This document shows positions 7,983 through 15,842 of a DNA stretch of 64,000 nucleotides, piece by piece. The stretch is from the NCBI GenBank assembly GCA_900550395.1, contig URSD01000007.1, positions 1 to 64,000 on the forward strand. The letters run 5' to 3'. A model generated the notes under the pieces. The model did no database searches. It saw nothing but the letters and a program-made list of their open reading frames with translations, and was not told the DNA's origin. Origin of the DNA: an uncultured Porphyromonadaceae bacterium (GTDB lineage: Bacteria; Bacteroidota; Bacteroidia; Bacteroidales; Muribaculaceae). The position numbers were made by a program, and so were the translations under genes. The stretch's first letter is position 1. Each line of letters starts with the position of its first letter.

Positions 7983-8585
7983 CTATTCGAGAGGCAGACG
8001 GTTCATCTCCTCGATATAGTCGAGGATGGCTTCGCGTCCGCGGCGGTCCTGGCTGCTGGTGCGGAACACCGGAGGCAGTTCCTCCCAGCGTTCGAGCAAG
8101 GCGGCAAGGTAAACCTCCGTAGCCTTCTTGGCGGCTGTGGACGTAAGCTTGTCGAGCTTGGTGAAAACGATGCTGAACGGCACACCGTTCTCGCCGAGCC
8201 ACTCCATGAATTCCATGTCGATGCGCTGAGGAGCGTGGCGGGAGTCGACGAGCACAAACAGATTCGTCATCTGCCGACGGTTCAGGATGTAGTCCTGAAT
8301 CATATTCTCCAGCTTAGCACGGTCGGCCTTGCTGCGCGCGGCATAGCCGTAGCCCGGGAGGTCGACCACCACCCACTCGTCGTTGACAAGAAAATGATTG
8401 ATAAGCATAGTCTTGCCGGGGGTGGATGAAGTCTTTGCCAGGTCCTTGCGTCCGAGAAGCATGTTTATCAGAGAGGACTTGCCCACATTGGAGCGTCCGA
8501 TGAAAGCATACTCATGGCGCATGTCCGACGGGCATTTTTTCTCGTCGGGGGCACTTATTACAAACCGCGCGCTGTTGATAATCAT
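7983..8585 (-). CDS. engB: Ribosome biogenesis GTPase EngB (YsxC/YihA)
   Basis: 200 residues, typical for EngB, a GTPase needed for late assembly of the large ribosomal subunit. The GTP-binding motifs are clear: G1 GRSNVGKS (30-37), G3 DLPG (75-78) and G4 TKLD (142-145), with the family PGKT sequence in the G2 region (56-59). It lies between a tRNA terminator upstream and ilvA downstream. An additional promoter was not found in the short gap (8586-8610) before it, so some read-through past the tRNA terminator may drive it. Confidence 0.95.
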   Translation of the reverse strand: MIINSARFVISAPDEKKCPSDMRHEYAFIGRSNVGKSSLINMLLGRKDLAKTSSTPGKTMLINHFLVNDEWVVVDLPGYGYAARSKADRAKLENMIQDYILNRRQMTNLFVLVDSRHAPQRIDMEFMEWLGENGVPFSIVFTKLDKLTSTAAKKATEVYLAALLERWEELPPVFRTSSQDRRGREAILDYIEEMNRLPLE

Positions 8586-8610
8586 AGAGGGTTCTATTCC
8601 GTAAGTATAT

Positions 8611-8641
8611 AAAAAAACTCCCGAGCACGGGGCTCAGGAGT
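8611..8641 (-). terminator. Terminator of the tRNA-Glu transcript
   Basis: On the minus strand a 10-bp stem (8632-8641 with 8617-8626, one mismatch) with a 5-base loop is followed by seven T residues. It is a textbook intrinsic terminator 10 bases after the tRNA. Confidence 0.88.
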
Positions 8642-8650
8642 CTTGGCGAG

Positions 8651-8723
8651 TAGCGAATTCGGGAATCGAACCCGAGTCTCCACCTTGAGAGGGTGGCGTG
8701 CTAGGCCACTACACTAAATCGCC
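8651..8723 (-). tRNA. tRNA-Glu (anticodon CUC)
   Basis: The 73-base minus-strand sequence folds as a cloverleaf. It has acceptor 1-7/66-72, D stem GTGT/GCAC, anticodon stem CCACC/GGTGG around CTCTCAA (anticodon CTC, reading GAG), and T stem TCGGG/CCCGA around TTCGATT. A73 is the discriminator and CCA is not encoded. The acceptor stem has a G1-U72 wobble and a U6-U67 mismatch, which is unusual. It has its own promoter and terminator. Confidence 0.9.
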
Positions 8724-8735
8724 TCATTTGCGCTG

Positions 8736-8767
8736 CAAAGTTACGGACATTTCGCATTTCCTGCAAA
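8736..8767 (-). promoter_or_regulatory. tRNA-Glu promoter
   Basis: Minus-strand TTTG (8764-8767), a 20-base spacer and TAACTTTG (8736-8743) match the consensus exactly, placing the transcription start a few bases before the tRNA 5' end. Confidence 0.8.
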
Positions 8768-8845
8768 TATTTCGGCGAAAAAATATTGCAAAAATTTGTT
8801 AACGAAAAATTGTCAACTGTCTATCAGCGCGTTGACATGGGCGCA

Positions 8846-9319
8846 TCAGTCGTGATGGTAAGGCTCGCCGCGGAGGATAGTCATGGCACGGTAGATCTGC
8901 TCGGCGAAGAAGGGGCGCACCATCTCGTGACTGAACGTCATGAGCGAAAGACTGAGCATGGCGTCGGCACGCGCCCTTACCTCCTCTGAAAAGCCGTAGG
9001 GGCCACCCACTACGAACACGAGATTGCGCGGGAGCGTGGACATCTTGCGGTCGATAAACGCGGCGAACTCGCGCGAGGTCATCTGCCGTCCGTGCTCGTC
9101 AAGGAGCACGACACAGTCGGCCGGCGCAATATTGCGCAGCATCTGCGCGCCCTCGGCCTGCTTCTGCGAGGCTTCGGTGGTGGAGCGTGTGGTGCGGACG
9201 TCGGGCAGCTCCATCAGTTCAAACGGCACATAGTGGCCTATACGGGCCGTGTAGCGCTTCGTGAGCTTCTCCAGGGCCTCGTCGCGCGTGCGGCCGGTTA
9301 CCATCAGTATGATTTTCAT
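8846..9319 (-). CDS. rlmH: 23S rRNA (pseudouridine1915-N3)-methyltransferase RlmH
   Basis: 157 residues, the exact usual size of RlmH, a SPOUT-fold enzyme that methylates pseudouridine 1915 of 23S rRNA in assembled ribosomes using S-adenosylmethionine. The knotted cofactor site is visible: VFVVGGPYGFS (101-111) and LSLMTFSHEMVRPFFAEQIYRA (start 124). LLDEHGRQMTS (72-82) is also conserved. It is transcribed divergently from nadC from an interlocked promoter pair. Confidence 0.95.
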   Translation of the reverse strand: MKIILMVTGRTRDEALEKLTKRYTARIGHYVPFELMELPDVRTTRSTTEASQKQAEGAQMLRNIAPADCVVLLDEHGRQMTSREFAAFIDRKMSTLPRNLVFVVGGPYGFSEEVRARADAMLSLSLMTFSHEMVRPFFAEQIYRAMTILRGEPYHHD

Positions 9320-9340
9320 GCTTCTTTGCGATATTTTTAT

Positions 9341-9358
9341 TACTTTTGTGCAAAATTA
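9341..9358. promoter_or_regulatory. Interlocked promoters of rlmH and nadC
   Basis: TACTTTTG on the plus strand (9341-9348) and TAATTTTG on the minus strand (9351-9358) lie two bases apart and face each other. Each predicted start point falls in the other box, so only one polymerase could use the site at a time. The in-frame ATG at 9346 is inside this element, which supports nadC starting at 9379. Confidence 0.55.
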
Positions 9359-9378
9359 CACAATATAAAGCAATCAGC

Positions 9379-10233
9379 ATGAAATCCACCGACGAATTGA
9401 TAGACGACCTGCTCACTCTGGCCTTTGCCGAGGACGTGGGCGACGGCGACCATACGACACTGAGCACCATCCCCGCCGAGGCCATGGGGCACCAGCGCCT
9501 TATTATAAAAGAAGAAGGAATACTGTGCGGCGTAGACATAGCGCGCCGTGTGTTCGAGAAATTCGACCCATCGCTGAAGATGACCGTATACATGCAGGAC
9601 GGCGTCCGCGTAAAGCCCGGCGACGTGGCCTTCGAGGTAGAGGGCCCGGTGCGCTCGCTGCTCCAGACAGAGCGCACAATGCTCAACATCATGCAGCGCA
9701 TGAGCGGCATCGCCACCATGACCGACCGCTATCAGCAGCGCCTCGAAGGACTCAAGACCAAGGTGCTGGACACGCGCAAGACCACACCCGGCATGCGCAT
9801 CCTCGAAAAGATGGCCGTAAAGACCGGCGGCGGCATGAACCACCGCATAGGTCTTTTCGACATGATACTCATAAAAGACAACCATGTGGACTTCGCAGGC
9901 GGCATCCCGCAGGCCGTAGCGTCGGCCAAGGCCTACTGCAAGGCAACGGGCCGCGACCTGCGCATAGAGCAGGAAGTGCGCAACACCGAGGAGATACTTC
10001 AGGCCATCGAGGCCGGCGTGGACCGCATCATGCTCGACAACTTCACGCCCGAGCGCACCGCCGAGGCCGTGCGCCTCATACGCGAGAAGGCGCCTCACAT
10101 GGAGATTGAATCCAGCGGAGGCATCACCCTCGACACGCTGCGCGCTTACGGCGAGGCCGGCGTGGACTTCATCAGCGTAGGCGCCCTGACGCACAGCGTG
10201 AAGGGCCTCGACATGAGTTTCAAAGCTGTCTGA
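9379..10233 (+). CDS. nadC: Nicotinate-nucleotide pyrophosphorylase (carboxylating)
   Basis: 284 residues, matching NadC (quinolinate phosphoribosyltransferase), which makes nicotinate mononucleotide from quinolinate and PRPP in NAD synthesis. Family motifs seen are EDVGDGDHTT near the start, DTRKTTPGMRILEK (131-144), the basic stretch KTGGGMNHR, DRIMLDNFTPE and the phosphate-binding ESSGGI near the C-terminus. nadA and nadB are not in the window. It ends one base before the next gene starts, so the two are co-transcribed. Confidence 0.95.
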   Translation: MKSTDELIDDLLTLAFAEDVGDGDHTTLSTIPAEAMGHQRLIIKEEGILCGVDIARRVFEKFDPSLKMTVYMQDGVRVKPGDVAFEVEGPVRSLLQTERTMLNIMQRMSGIATMTDRYQQRLEGLKTKVLDTRKTTPGMRILEKMAVKTGGGMNHRIGLFDMILIKDNHVDFAGGIPQAVASAKAYCKATGRDLRIEQEVRNTEEILQAIEAGVDRIMLDNFTPERTAEAVRLIREKAPHMEIESSGGITLDTLRAYGEAGVDFISVGALTHSVKGLDMSFKAV

Positions 10234-11817
10234 ATGCTTCATAAGATAAACATACAGGCTGCCCCGGAGGTGGCGTTCAATCCTGAGCGTCTGCCGGCCG
10301 AAGCTGCGCGCGAACTGGGTATCGACCTCGAACGGGTGAAGCGCGTGGACGTGCTGCGCCGCGGCATCGACGCGCGGCGCAGGCACGTGACCGTCAACCT
10401 CACGCTTGGCGTCCACGTAGACGAAGTGGACCTCTCGGCCACGCTCTACGAGCCCGAGGCGTTCCCCACCCTCGCCGCCGACGCGCCGCAGGCCGTGGTG
10501 GTAGGCGCCGGTCCCGCAGGACTGTTTGCCGCACTGAGGCTTATACAGCTCGGCATACGTCCCGTGGTTCTCGAACGCGGCAAGAACGTGGACGACCGGC
10601 GGCGCGACATGGCCCGCATCAGCCGCGAGGGCATCGTCGACCCCGACAGCAACTACTGCTTCGGCGAGGGCGGCGCCGGGGCCTACTCCGACGGCAAGCT
10701 CTACACCCGCAGCCGCAAGCGCGGGCCTGTGGACGCGGTGCTGCGCTGGTTCTGCCAGCACGGCGCCTCCACCGACATCCTCGTGGACGCACACCCGCAC
10801 ATCGGCACCGACCGTCTGCCCGACGTCATCAAGGCCATGCGCAAGACCATAGAGCGATGCGGCGGCGCGGTACACTTCGGCACACGCGTGGAACGGCTGC
10901 TCACCGACGAGGGCGGCGCACGCGTCACAGGCGTGGCCGACGCCTCGGGCCGCGAATGGCACGGCCCCGTGATTCTCGCCACCGGCCACTCTGCGCGCGA
11001 CGTCTACCGCATGCTGCTCGCACAGCATGTGGAGATACAGCCGAAAGGCATAGCCGTGGGCGTGCGTCTGGAGCATCCGCAGAAACTGATCGACAGCATA
11101 CAGTACCACTCGCCGCAAGGCCGCGGACAATGGCTGCCGGCTGCTGAGTACAGCATGCTCACGCGTGTGGACGACAGGGCCGTGTACTCCTTCTGCATGT
11201 GTCCCGGCGGATTCATCATCCCCGCCGCCAGCGAGCCCGGTCAGATAGTGGTGAACGGAATGTCGCCGAGCAACCGAGGCACGCGCTGGGCCAATTCAGG
11301 AATGGTGGTGGAGGTGCTTCCAGAGGACCTGCCCGAGAAGTACCGCGAGCACGGCCCTCTGTGCATGATGCAGTATCAGGCCGACATAGAAAAGCGCTTC
11401 TTCGAGGCCGCAGGGCGCACGCAGAAAGCTCCGGCCCAGCGCATGACCGACTTCACGGCATCGCGGCCGTCGGCAACGCTGCCACCCACAAGCTATGCGC
11501 CGGGGCTGACGCCAGCGCGCATAGACCGCCTGCTGCCCGCCCCCATAGCGAAAAGGCTACAGGAGGGCTTCCGCCAGTTCGGACGGACGGCCCGCGGATT
11601 CCTCACACCGGAGGCCACACTGATAGGCTGCGAGACACGCACGTCGGCACCCGTGCGTGTGCCACGCGACCCCGAGTCGCTGAACCATATAGCCATAGCG
11701 GGACTATACCCCTGCGGCGAGGGTGCAGGCTACGCAGGCGGCATAGTCAGCGCGGCCATCGACGGGATGCGGTGCGCCGAGGCTCTGGCAACGTACATGG
11801 CGAACATTGAGCGCTGA
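10234..11817 (+). CDS. FAD-dependent oxidoreductase, COG2509 type
   Basis: 527 residues. An N-terminal alpha/beta domain (about 1-80) precedes a Rossmann fold with VVVGAGPAGLFAAL (GxGxxG at 91-96). The FGEGGAGAYSDGKLYTR stretch and the C-terminal GLYPCGEGAGYAGGI flavin-contact motif are typical of the uncharacterised FAD-dependent dehydrogenase group COG2509. The substrate is unknown. The start codon follows the nadC stop directly, and the small gap to the hydrolase suggests one operon. It is probably cytoplasmic, as no signal peptide is seen. Confidence 0.85.
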   Translation: MLHKINIQAAPEVAFNPERLPAEAARELGIDLERVKRVDVLRRGIDARRRHVTVNLTLGVHVDEVDLSATLYEPEAFPTLAADAPQAVVVGAGPAGLFAALRLIQLGIRPVVLERGKNVDDRRRDMARISREGIVDPDSNYCFGEGGAGAYSDGKLYTRSRKRGPVDAVLRWFCQHGASTDILVDAHPHIGTDRLPDVIKAMRKTIERCGGAVHFGTRVERLLTDEGGARVTGVADASGREWHGPVILATGHSARDVYRMLLAQHVEIQPKGIAVGVRLEHPQKLIDSIQYHSPQGRGQWLPAAEYSMLTRVDDRAVYSFCMCPGGFIIPAASEPGQIVVNGMSPSNRGTRWANSGMVVEVLPEDLPEKYREHGPLCMMQYQADIEKRFFEAAGRTQKAPAQRMTDFTASRPSATLPPTSYAPGLTPARIDRLLPAPIAKRLQEGFRQFGRTARGFLTPEATLIGCETRTSAPVRVPRDPESLNHIAIAGLYPCGEGAGYAGGIVSAAIDGMRCAEALATYMANIER

Positions 11818-11834
11818 TACATTGTATTATATAC

Positions 11835-12857
11835 ATGATACATATTCGTCACTATACCCTACTCCTCTTTCTGCTGCTATGCATCGGTGCCGGGGCCGCG
11901 ACGTGGGAGCCGGACACCGTGCTCGGCGACGGCTTCGAGATACACCGCGTCGAGATGCCCGACGACTATTCAGGCAAGGTGCGCAGCACCGTAATACGCC
12001 ACCGGTCGGACTGCGGCGACTCCACGGCCGTACTATACATCCACGGCTACAATGACTACTTCTTCCAAAGCGAAGAGGCCGACCGCCTGGCCGACTCATG
12101 CTACCACTTCTACGCCGTGGACCTGCGCAAATACGGACGCTCGCTGATGCCGGGCCAGACACCCTACGAGGCGCGGAATATCGACGAATATTATGCCGAC
12201 ATTGACTCGGCGGTGGCGGCAATGCGTCAGGACGGCATAAAGCGGGCGGTGCTGATGGGCCATTCCACCGGCGGCCTCGTGGCATCGGCCTACATGAGCC
12301 ATCGGCCCGACAGCATGTTCCGGCTGCTCGTGCTCAACAGTCCGTTTCTGGAATGGAACATGAACGGCTTCATGCGCAATGTGGCAATTCCCACGGTAGG
12401 ATTTTTCGGGAAAATTTTTCCGCGCATAAAAATATCGCAGGGGACAAAAGATTCGCCCTACGGCGAGTCGCTGCTGTGCGGACGCCACGGCGAGTGGCAC
12501 TTCAACACGCAGTGGAAAACCCTCGTACCGCGCAAGGTGGAGACGTCGTGGCTGGGTGCCATAACACGCGCACAGCACGCCGTGCGCAAAGGCCGCATAA
12601 GCGTGCCTGTGCTGGTGATGCACTCCGACAAGAGCGCCTACGGCGACACGTGGACGCCGAAATTCCAGAAAGCCGACGGAGTGCTCAATGTGGAGCACAT
12701 GCACAAGTTAGCTCCGAAATTAGGCCCCGACGTGACGGAGTGCGTGGTTCCGGACGCGCTGCACGACATCTTCCTATCGCGGCGCGACGTGCGGGACAAC
12801 GCTTACGACAGCCTGTTCGACTGGCTGTATGCCCGCAACATGAAAGCAAAGCCATGA
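11835..12857 (+). CDS. Exported alpha/beta hydrolase (monoacylglycerol-lipase-like)
   Basis: 340 residues with an N-terminal signal peptide (about 1-22). The fold is alpha/beta hydrolase of the lysophospholipase type: oxyanion region YIHGYNDYF (68-76), nucleophile Ser144 in GHSTGG, probable acid Asp265 in VMHSDKS and His310 in PDALHD. These suggest a serine esterase acting on lipids in the periplasm; the substrate is not known. Its stop overlaps the start of the DUF6155 gene by 4 bases. Confidence 0.85.
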   Translation: MIHIRHYTLLLFLLLCIGAGAATWEPDTVLGDGFEIHRVEMPDDYSGKVRSTVIRHRSDCGDSTAVLYIHGYNDYFFQSEEADRLADSCYHFYAVDLRKYGRSLMPGQTPYEARNIDEYYADIDSAVAAMRQDGIKRAVLMGHSTGGLVASAYMSHRPDSMFRLLVLNSPFLEWNMNGFMRNVAIPTVGFFGKIFPRIKISQGTKDSPYGESLLCGRHGEWHFNTQWKTLVPRKVETSWLGAITRAQHAVRKGRISVPVLVMHSDKSAYGDTWTPKFQKADGVLNVEHMHKLAPKLGPDVTECVVPDALHDIFLSRRDVRDNAYDSLFDWLYARNMKAKP

Positions 12858-13363
12858 GCAAGACACAGCTGAAAAAAGAACTCTCCACGATGGACCGCGA
12901 GCAGATAATTCAGGTGGTGCTCGACGCATATTCGGCCCGCAAGGAGACGCGTGACTACTTTGAGTTCTTCCTGAATCCCGACGTAGACAAGCTCTACGAC
13001 AAGACGCTTGCCGCCATAGACAAGGAGCTGATGCGTGGGAAACACGGGCGGAACACGTCGCGCATCACGGTGATACGCCGCGCAATAAAAGAGTTCAGCG
13101 CATATGACCCCGGGGCGGAGTACGTGCTGCGCCTGATGCTCGACACGCTCAACCACATTCTGATACGCGAAAAATATGTCTACTATAAGGAGACTTTCGA
13201 GAAAGGCGTACACAAACTGATTGACGACATCATGGCGTACGCCGACGCCCATGCCCTTGTGGACACGGCCGCCGGCAGGCTGCACGAAATGTCGCGCGAC
13301 ATGAATCTTGGCACGGCGTCGTTCCGCGGACGGATGCTGAGGAGGTTCATGTTTCTGAGTTAG
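12854..13363 (+). CDS. DUF6155 family protein
   Basis: 169 residues, starting at the ATG that overlaps the hydrolase stop. It is mostly alpha-helical and highly charged, with no signal peptide or membrane segment. It resembles the small cytoplasmic Bacteroidetes/Firmicutes family DUF6155, for which I know no function. Helical pairs such as REQIIQVVLDAYSARKETRD point to a helical bundle. It is the last gene of the nadC-led run. Confidence 0.75.
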   Translation: MSKTQLKKELSTMDREQIIQVVLDAYSARKETRDYFEFFLNPDVDKLYDKTLAAIDKELMRGKHGRNTSRITVIRRAIKEFSAYDPGAEYVLRLMLDTLNHILIREKYVYYKETFEKGVHKLIDDIMAYADAHALVDTAAGRLHEMSRDMNLGTASFRGRMLRRFMFLS

Positions 13364-13390
13364 GAGTTAGGAGTTAGGAGTGAGGAGTTG
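13363..13390. repeat. Tandem TAGGAGT-like heptamer repeat
   Basis: Immediately after the DUF6155 stop codon the unit TTAGGAG/TGAGGAG recurs about four times in tandem. Such tracts are prone to slippage; here it is outside any gene. Confidence 0.7.
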
Positions 13391-13394
13391 TGCA

Positions 13395-13498
13395 ACCCGC
13401 CATGCGGCGGGTAGATGCATTTTTGCGGACTTACCTCGGGTACGGCGCTGCGCGCCTTAACCCGAGGCTAACCATATTTTACCCGCCATGCGGCGGGT
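13395..13498. repeat. Cluster of intergenic stem-loops with a duplicated palindrome
   Basis: The same 18-base sequence, a 7-bp stem ACCCGCC/GGCGGGT with loop ATGC, occurs at 13395-13412 and 13481-13498. Between them is a larger hairpin (13434-13441 with 13460-13467, inner stem 13444-13448 with 13452-13456). The cluster lies between convergent genes and could terminate both transcripts. The pattern recalls REP-like extragenic elements. Confidence 0.65.
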
Positions 13499-13573
13499 AA
13501 TCGACTGACGAACTGCCAAATAGCAACATAAAGGCACTCGATAAATCGTCCGAAATGATATTTGAACCGCATT

Positions 13574-13586
13574 GCACGAGCCGTGC
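13574..13586. repeat. GCACGAGCCGTGC hairpin
   Basis: A 5-bp stem with a 3-base loop followed by GTCCCTACA, lying just before the end of the minus-strand DUF4252 gene. Similar GC-rich palindromes occur between genes in gut Bacteroidetes as far as I recall; this was not checked. Confidence 0.4.
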
Positions 13587-13627
13587 GTCCCTACAAGCGG
13601 GGTTCTGCAACACCTTCAACTCCAGTC

Positions 13628-14113
13628 CTATTCCAGGTTGTCCTCCATGAATTTGGAGAGGTCGAATTTGCCGCGGAGGAAAACGACGTTGGTTTCGCGT
13701 CCCTCGGAGGAGTGGATAAGGAGTTCGCGGATGATGGTGCCGTCGCTTTTCGGCATCAGGGCGTAGATGGCGGTAGTCTCACCGGCGCTGCGTGTCTCCA
13801 GCAACAGTTCCAGACGGCGTTCCCGTACCACTGCGGCTACGTCCTGCGCTATCGAGGCGGCAGAAGCAGCATCGTTGCATTCAAACGCCTCCACTGTCTT
13901 AACCTTGCCGCCATACTCGGAGTAGTCGTCGTCGGCACCGGCCAGACGTCCGAGTATCATCATGGTGCCTACCGGCACTCTGACGCCCTCGGAGGCGGGG
14001 TAGCCGTTCAGGGCGCCGAGCACTTTGGGCTTGCCTATGATGCAGCTGCCCAACATTGACGCCAGAAGCAGCATCACGACGGGCAGCCACAGTGTTTTTC
14101 GGACGGCCATCAT
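13628..14113 (-). CDS. DUF4252 lipoprotein, second copy
   Basis: 161 residues. A signal peptide ends in a lipobox, SMLGSC, giving a lipoprotein with Cys24 as anchor. The mature part shows the DUF4252 pattern: VEAFECNDAASAASIAQDVAAVV, then a beta strand with LLLETR, then IYALMPKSDGTIIRELLIHSSEGRETNVVFLRGKFDL. DUF4252 proteins are Bacteroidetes envelope proteins of unknown function, often in ECF sigma operons. The ATG overlaps the stop of the upstream paralogue by 4 bases. It is the last gene of the sigma-factor operon. Confidence 0.82.
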   Translation of the reverse strand: MMAVRKTLWLPVVMLLLASMLGSCIIGKPKVLGALNGYPASEGVRVPVGTMMILGRLAGADDDYSEYGGKVKTVEAFECNDAASAASIAQDVAAVVRERRLELLLETRSAGETTAIYALMPKSDGTIIRELLIHSSEGRETNVVFLRGKFDLSKFMEDNLE

Positions 14114-14604
14114 TTTTCGGAGCCATAATTCTGCAGAGCCTCGATATCGACGGTTCCGCGTATATAGATAAGGCTGTATTCATCGCCGTCGCGGGCCTCT
14201 ATGAGCAGAGATTTCAGCACGGCAGGATTGTCGTCCGGTACGATACCGTAGATACGCGTTGCCTCGTCGCCGCCGTCGCGCGCCTCCACTATCAGCTCCA
14301 GCTTCATGCTGTCGACGAGAGCCTGCGCCTGCTGCTGCAACTCCGGAATAAGTGCTTTCTTCTCGCAGTTCAGTATCTCTATCGACTCCATGTCGGTGAT
14401 ACCGGCGCAGACGTCGCCGAGGTCGCCACGCTCCATGAATGCGGCTTTGCCTGCGAAACGCAAGCCGGCTTTGCCGATATATACAGACTCCACCCCGGGC
14501 TTGTCGGCGAAACTTCCGAATATGCGGCCCGACTGAGCAGCGAGCGCAGGAGGCATGACGGCCATCCAGGCCGCCAGCAGAACTATTGCAATGATTTTCT
14601 TCAT
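14110..14604 (-). CDS. DUF4252 exported protein, first copy
   Basis: 164 residues with a cleavable signal peptide (about 1-23, ending ALA-AQ) and no lipobox, unlike its downstream paralogue. The mature domain shows the same order of elements: ESVYIGKAGLRF, MESIEILNCEK, LELIVEAR, IYGIVPDDN and SLIYIRGTVDIEAL. The pair looks like a tandem duplication that diverged, one copy soluble and one lipid-anchored. It starts 7 bases after the anti-sigma gene stop. Confidence 0.82.
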   Translation of the reverse strand: MKKIIAIVLLAAWMAVMPPALAAQSGRIFGSFADKPGVESVYIGKAGLRFAGKAAFMERGDLGDVCAGITDMESIEILNCEKKALIPELQQQAQALVDSMKLELIVEARDGGDEATRIYGIVPDDNPAVLKSLLIEARDGDEYSLIYIRGTVDIEALQNYGSEK

Positions 14605-14611
14605 AGTTATA

Positions 14612-15268
14612 TCAGTTTTCTTTATTATTTGACATAGGATTCTTAATTATGGCCGCGGCCATCTCGGCGTGCTCCACACCGTCGGCAGTCTTGCCGAGCG
14701 TACGGCGGAGCCTTGCAAGCACACGGAAGGTAGCGTCCACGGCCGCAGCCGAGTCGGTGAGCTCAACGGTCTGCCGTGCGGCTATCTGCCGGGGTGTGAC
14801 AACGCGTGCCTTACCTACCCTCACGGTATCGGCTGCAAGGTCATTGGCAGCCGCCATCGAGAGAGTATCCACCACCGACAAGCCGGTGCGAATCTCCTCG
14901 CCTGCGCCGGCAATCAGAACATCCGCTTCCTGCGGCATCTCGGGGCGGGGCAGAAGGAAGACAGCGACGGCGATGAGGGCTGCCACAGATGCAGCCACAG
15001 CGGCCCACCGGCGCAGCAGGAGGAACTTACGGCGAGGCTTGCCGACGGTGGCGGCAAGTATGCGTGCCTCCATACCGGCAGGCGGCACGGCGTGAGCATC
15101 GGCCATGCGAGCCAGCGCGCGAAATATAGCGGCATCGGGGGCGAACTCCTGCGGCACGTCGCCAGTAGCGGTGGAGGAGAAGTAGCGCTTCAGCTCGTCG
15201 ACCTGGGCCGATGTGGCCGAGCCGTCGTAGTAAGCGTCAAGCAATGTGCGTAGTCTGTCCCTGTTCAT
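14612..15268 (-). CDS. Probable anti-sigma factor, single membrane span
   Basis: 218 residues. The first 80 residues are cytoplasmic in look and carry the zf-HC2-like start LLDAYYDGSATSAQVDELKRYF seen in Bacteroidetes anti-sigma factors, though without zinc ligands. One membrane helix lies at about 88-107, and about 110 residues follow in the periplasm. The ATG overlaps the stop codon of the ECF sigma gene by 4 bases, the usual sigma/anti-sigma arrangement. The C-terminal part may sense an envelope signal. The role is inferred from position and topology rather than a sequence motif. Confidence 0.72.
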   Translation of the reverse strand: MNRDRLRTLLDAYYDGSATSAQVDELKRYFSSTATGDVPQEFAPDAAIFRALARMADAHAVPPAGMEARILAATVGKPRRKFLLLRRWAAVAASVAALIAVAVFLLPRPEMPQEADVLIAGAGEEIRTGLSVVDTLSMAAANDLAADTVRVGKARVVTPRQIAARQTVELTDSAAAVDATFRVLARLRRTLGKTADGVEHAEMAAAIIKNPMSNNKEN

Positions 15269-15756
15269 GACTCCATATATTTAATGTACATTTCTCTTAT
15301 TTTTTTACGGCCGCGGCTGAGCAACTGGCGCACGTTGCCTGGCGAGTAGCCCGTCAGCTCGGCGATTTCCTCGTTAGAGCGTTCATCAAAAGCGCTCAGG
15401 CGCACCACCTCGCGCTGGCCTTCCGGAAGAGAATCCACGATGCGCCCGATAAACTCCACCGAGTCAGGCTCCGGCATAGAGGCGCCACCGCGGTCCGGCT
15501 CTATTTCGGCCAGGGATGAGCGACGGCGCAGGATGTCGACAGCCGTGCGGCGAAGCATCCACATCGAGTAAGCCTCGGGATTCTGCACCGAGGCCATAGC
15601 GTCGCCGCTGCGCCATATCCGCACCATCGCCTCCTGCACGGCATCCTGAGCGTCGCCGCGGCGGTCGCCCAGAATGGCGCAGGCCGCCGAATAGAGCCGC
15701 GGATACAGCGGCACGAAGCGTTCGGTGAAGATGTGTTCTATGCGGTTCATACCCAT
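15265..15756 (-). CDS. ECF RNA polymerase sigma factor
   Basis: 163 residues, or 161 if the second ATG (15750) is used. Region 2 lies at about 12-80 (for example DAQDAVQEAMVRIWRSG and PEAYSMWMLRRTAVDILRRR). Region 4 has the helix-turn-helix at about 125-155 (EEIAELTGYSPGNVRQLLSR). This is an extracytoplasmic-function sigma factor that would redirect RNA polymerase to envelope-stress or niche genes. It heads a four-gene operon with the anti-sigma factor and two DUF4252 proteins, which are probably among its targets. No housekeeping TAnnTTTG box was found directly upstream, consistent with autoregulation. Confidence 0.9.
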   Translation of the reverse strand: MGMNRIEHIFTERFVPLYPRLYSAACAILGDRRGDAQDAVQEAMVRIWRSGDAMASVQNPEAYSMWMLRRTAVDILRRRSSLAEIEPDRGGASMPEPDSVEFIGRIVDSLPEGQREVVRLSAFDERSNEEIAELTGYSPGNVRQLLSRGRKKIREMYIKYMES

Positions 15757-15822
15757 TAGACGCAGACCGGGCTGAGTTTGTTACAGCCGGCACAAATATT
15801 TTTCTGTGTCCGAAAAATGTTG

Positions 15823-15830
15823 TAAATTTG
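15823..15830 (+). promoter_or_regulatory. -7 box of the dxs operon
   Basis: TAAATTTG matches TAnnTTTG; the -33 region (TTTCTG around 15801) is only a partial match. It overlaps an upstream ATG at 15828, so that codon cannot be the start of the next gene. Confidence 0.5.
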
Positions 15831-15842
15831 CAGCGTATGACA

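Noticed and set aside
9340..11130. A 596-residue frame on the minus strand opposite nadC and the flavoprotein
   Set aside because: It runs antisense to two clear genes and has a composition typical of the complement of GC-rich coding DNA (His, Val, Ala, Tyr rich), with no motifs.
13395..13498. The duplicated palindromes as a CRISPR array
   Set aside because: Only two copies, 18 bases, with a hairpin rather than a spacer between them, and no cas genes in the window.
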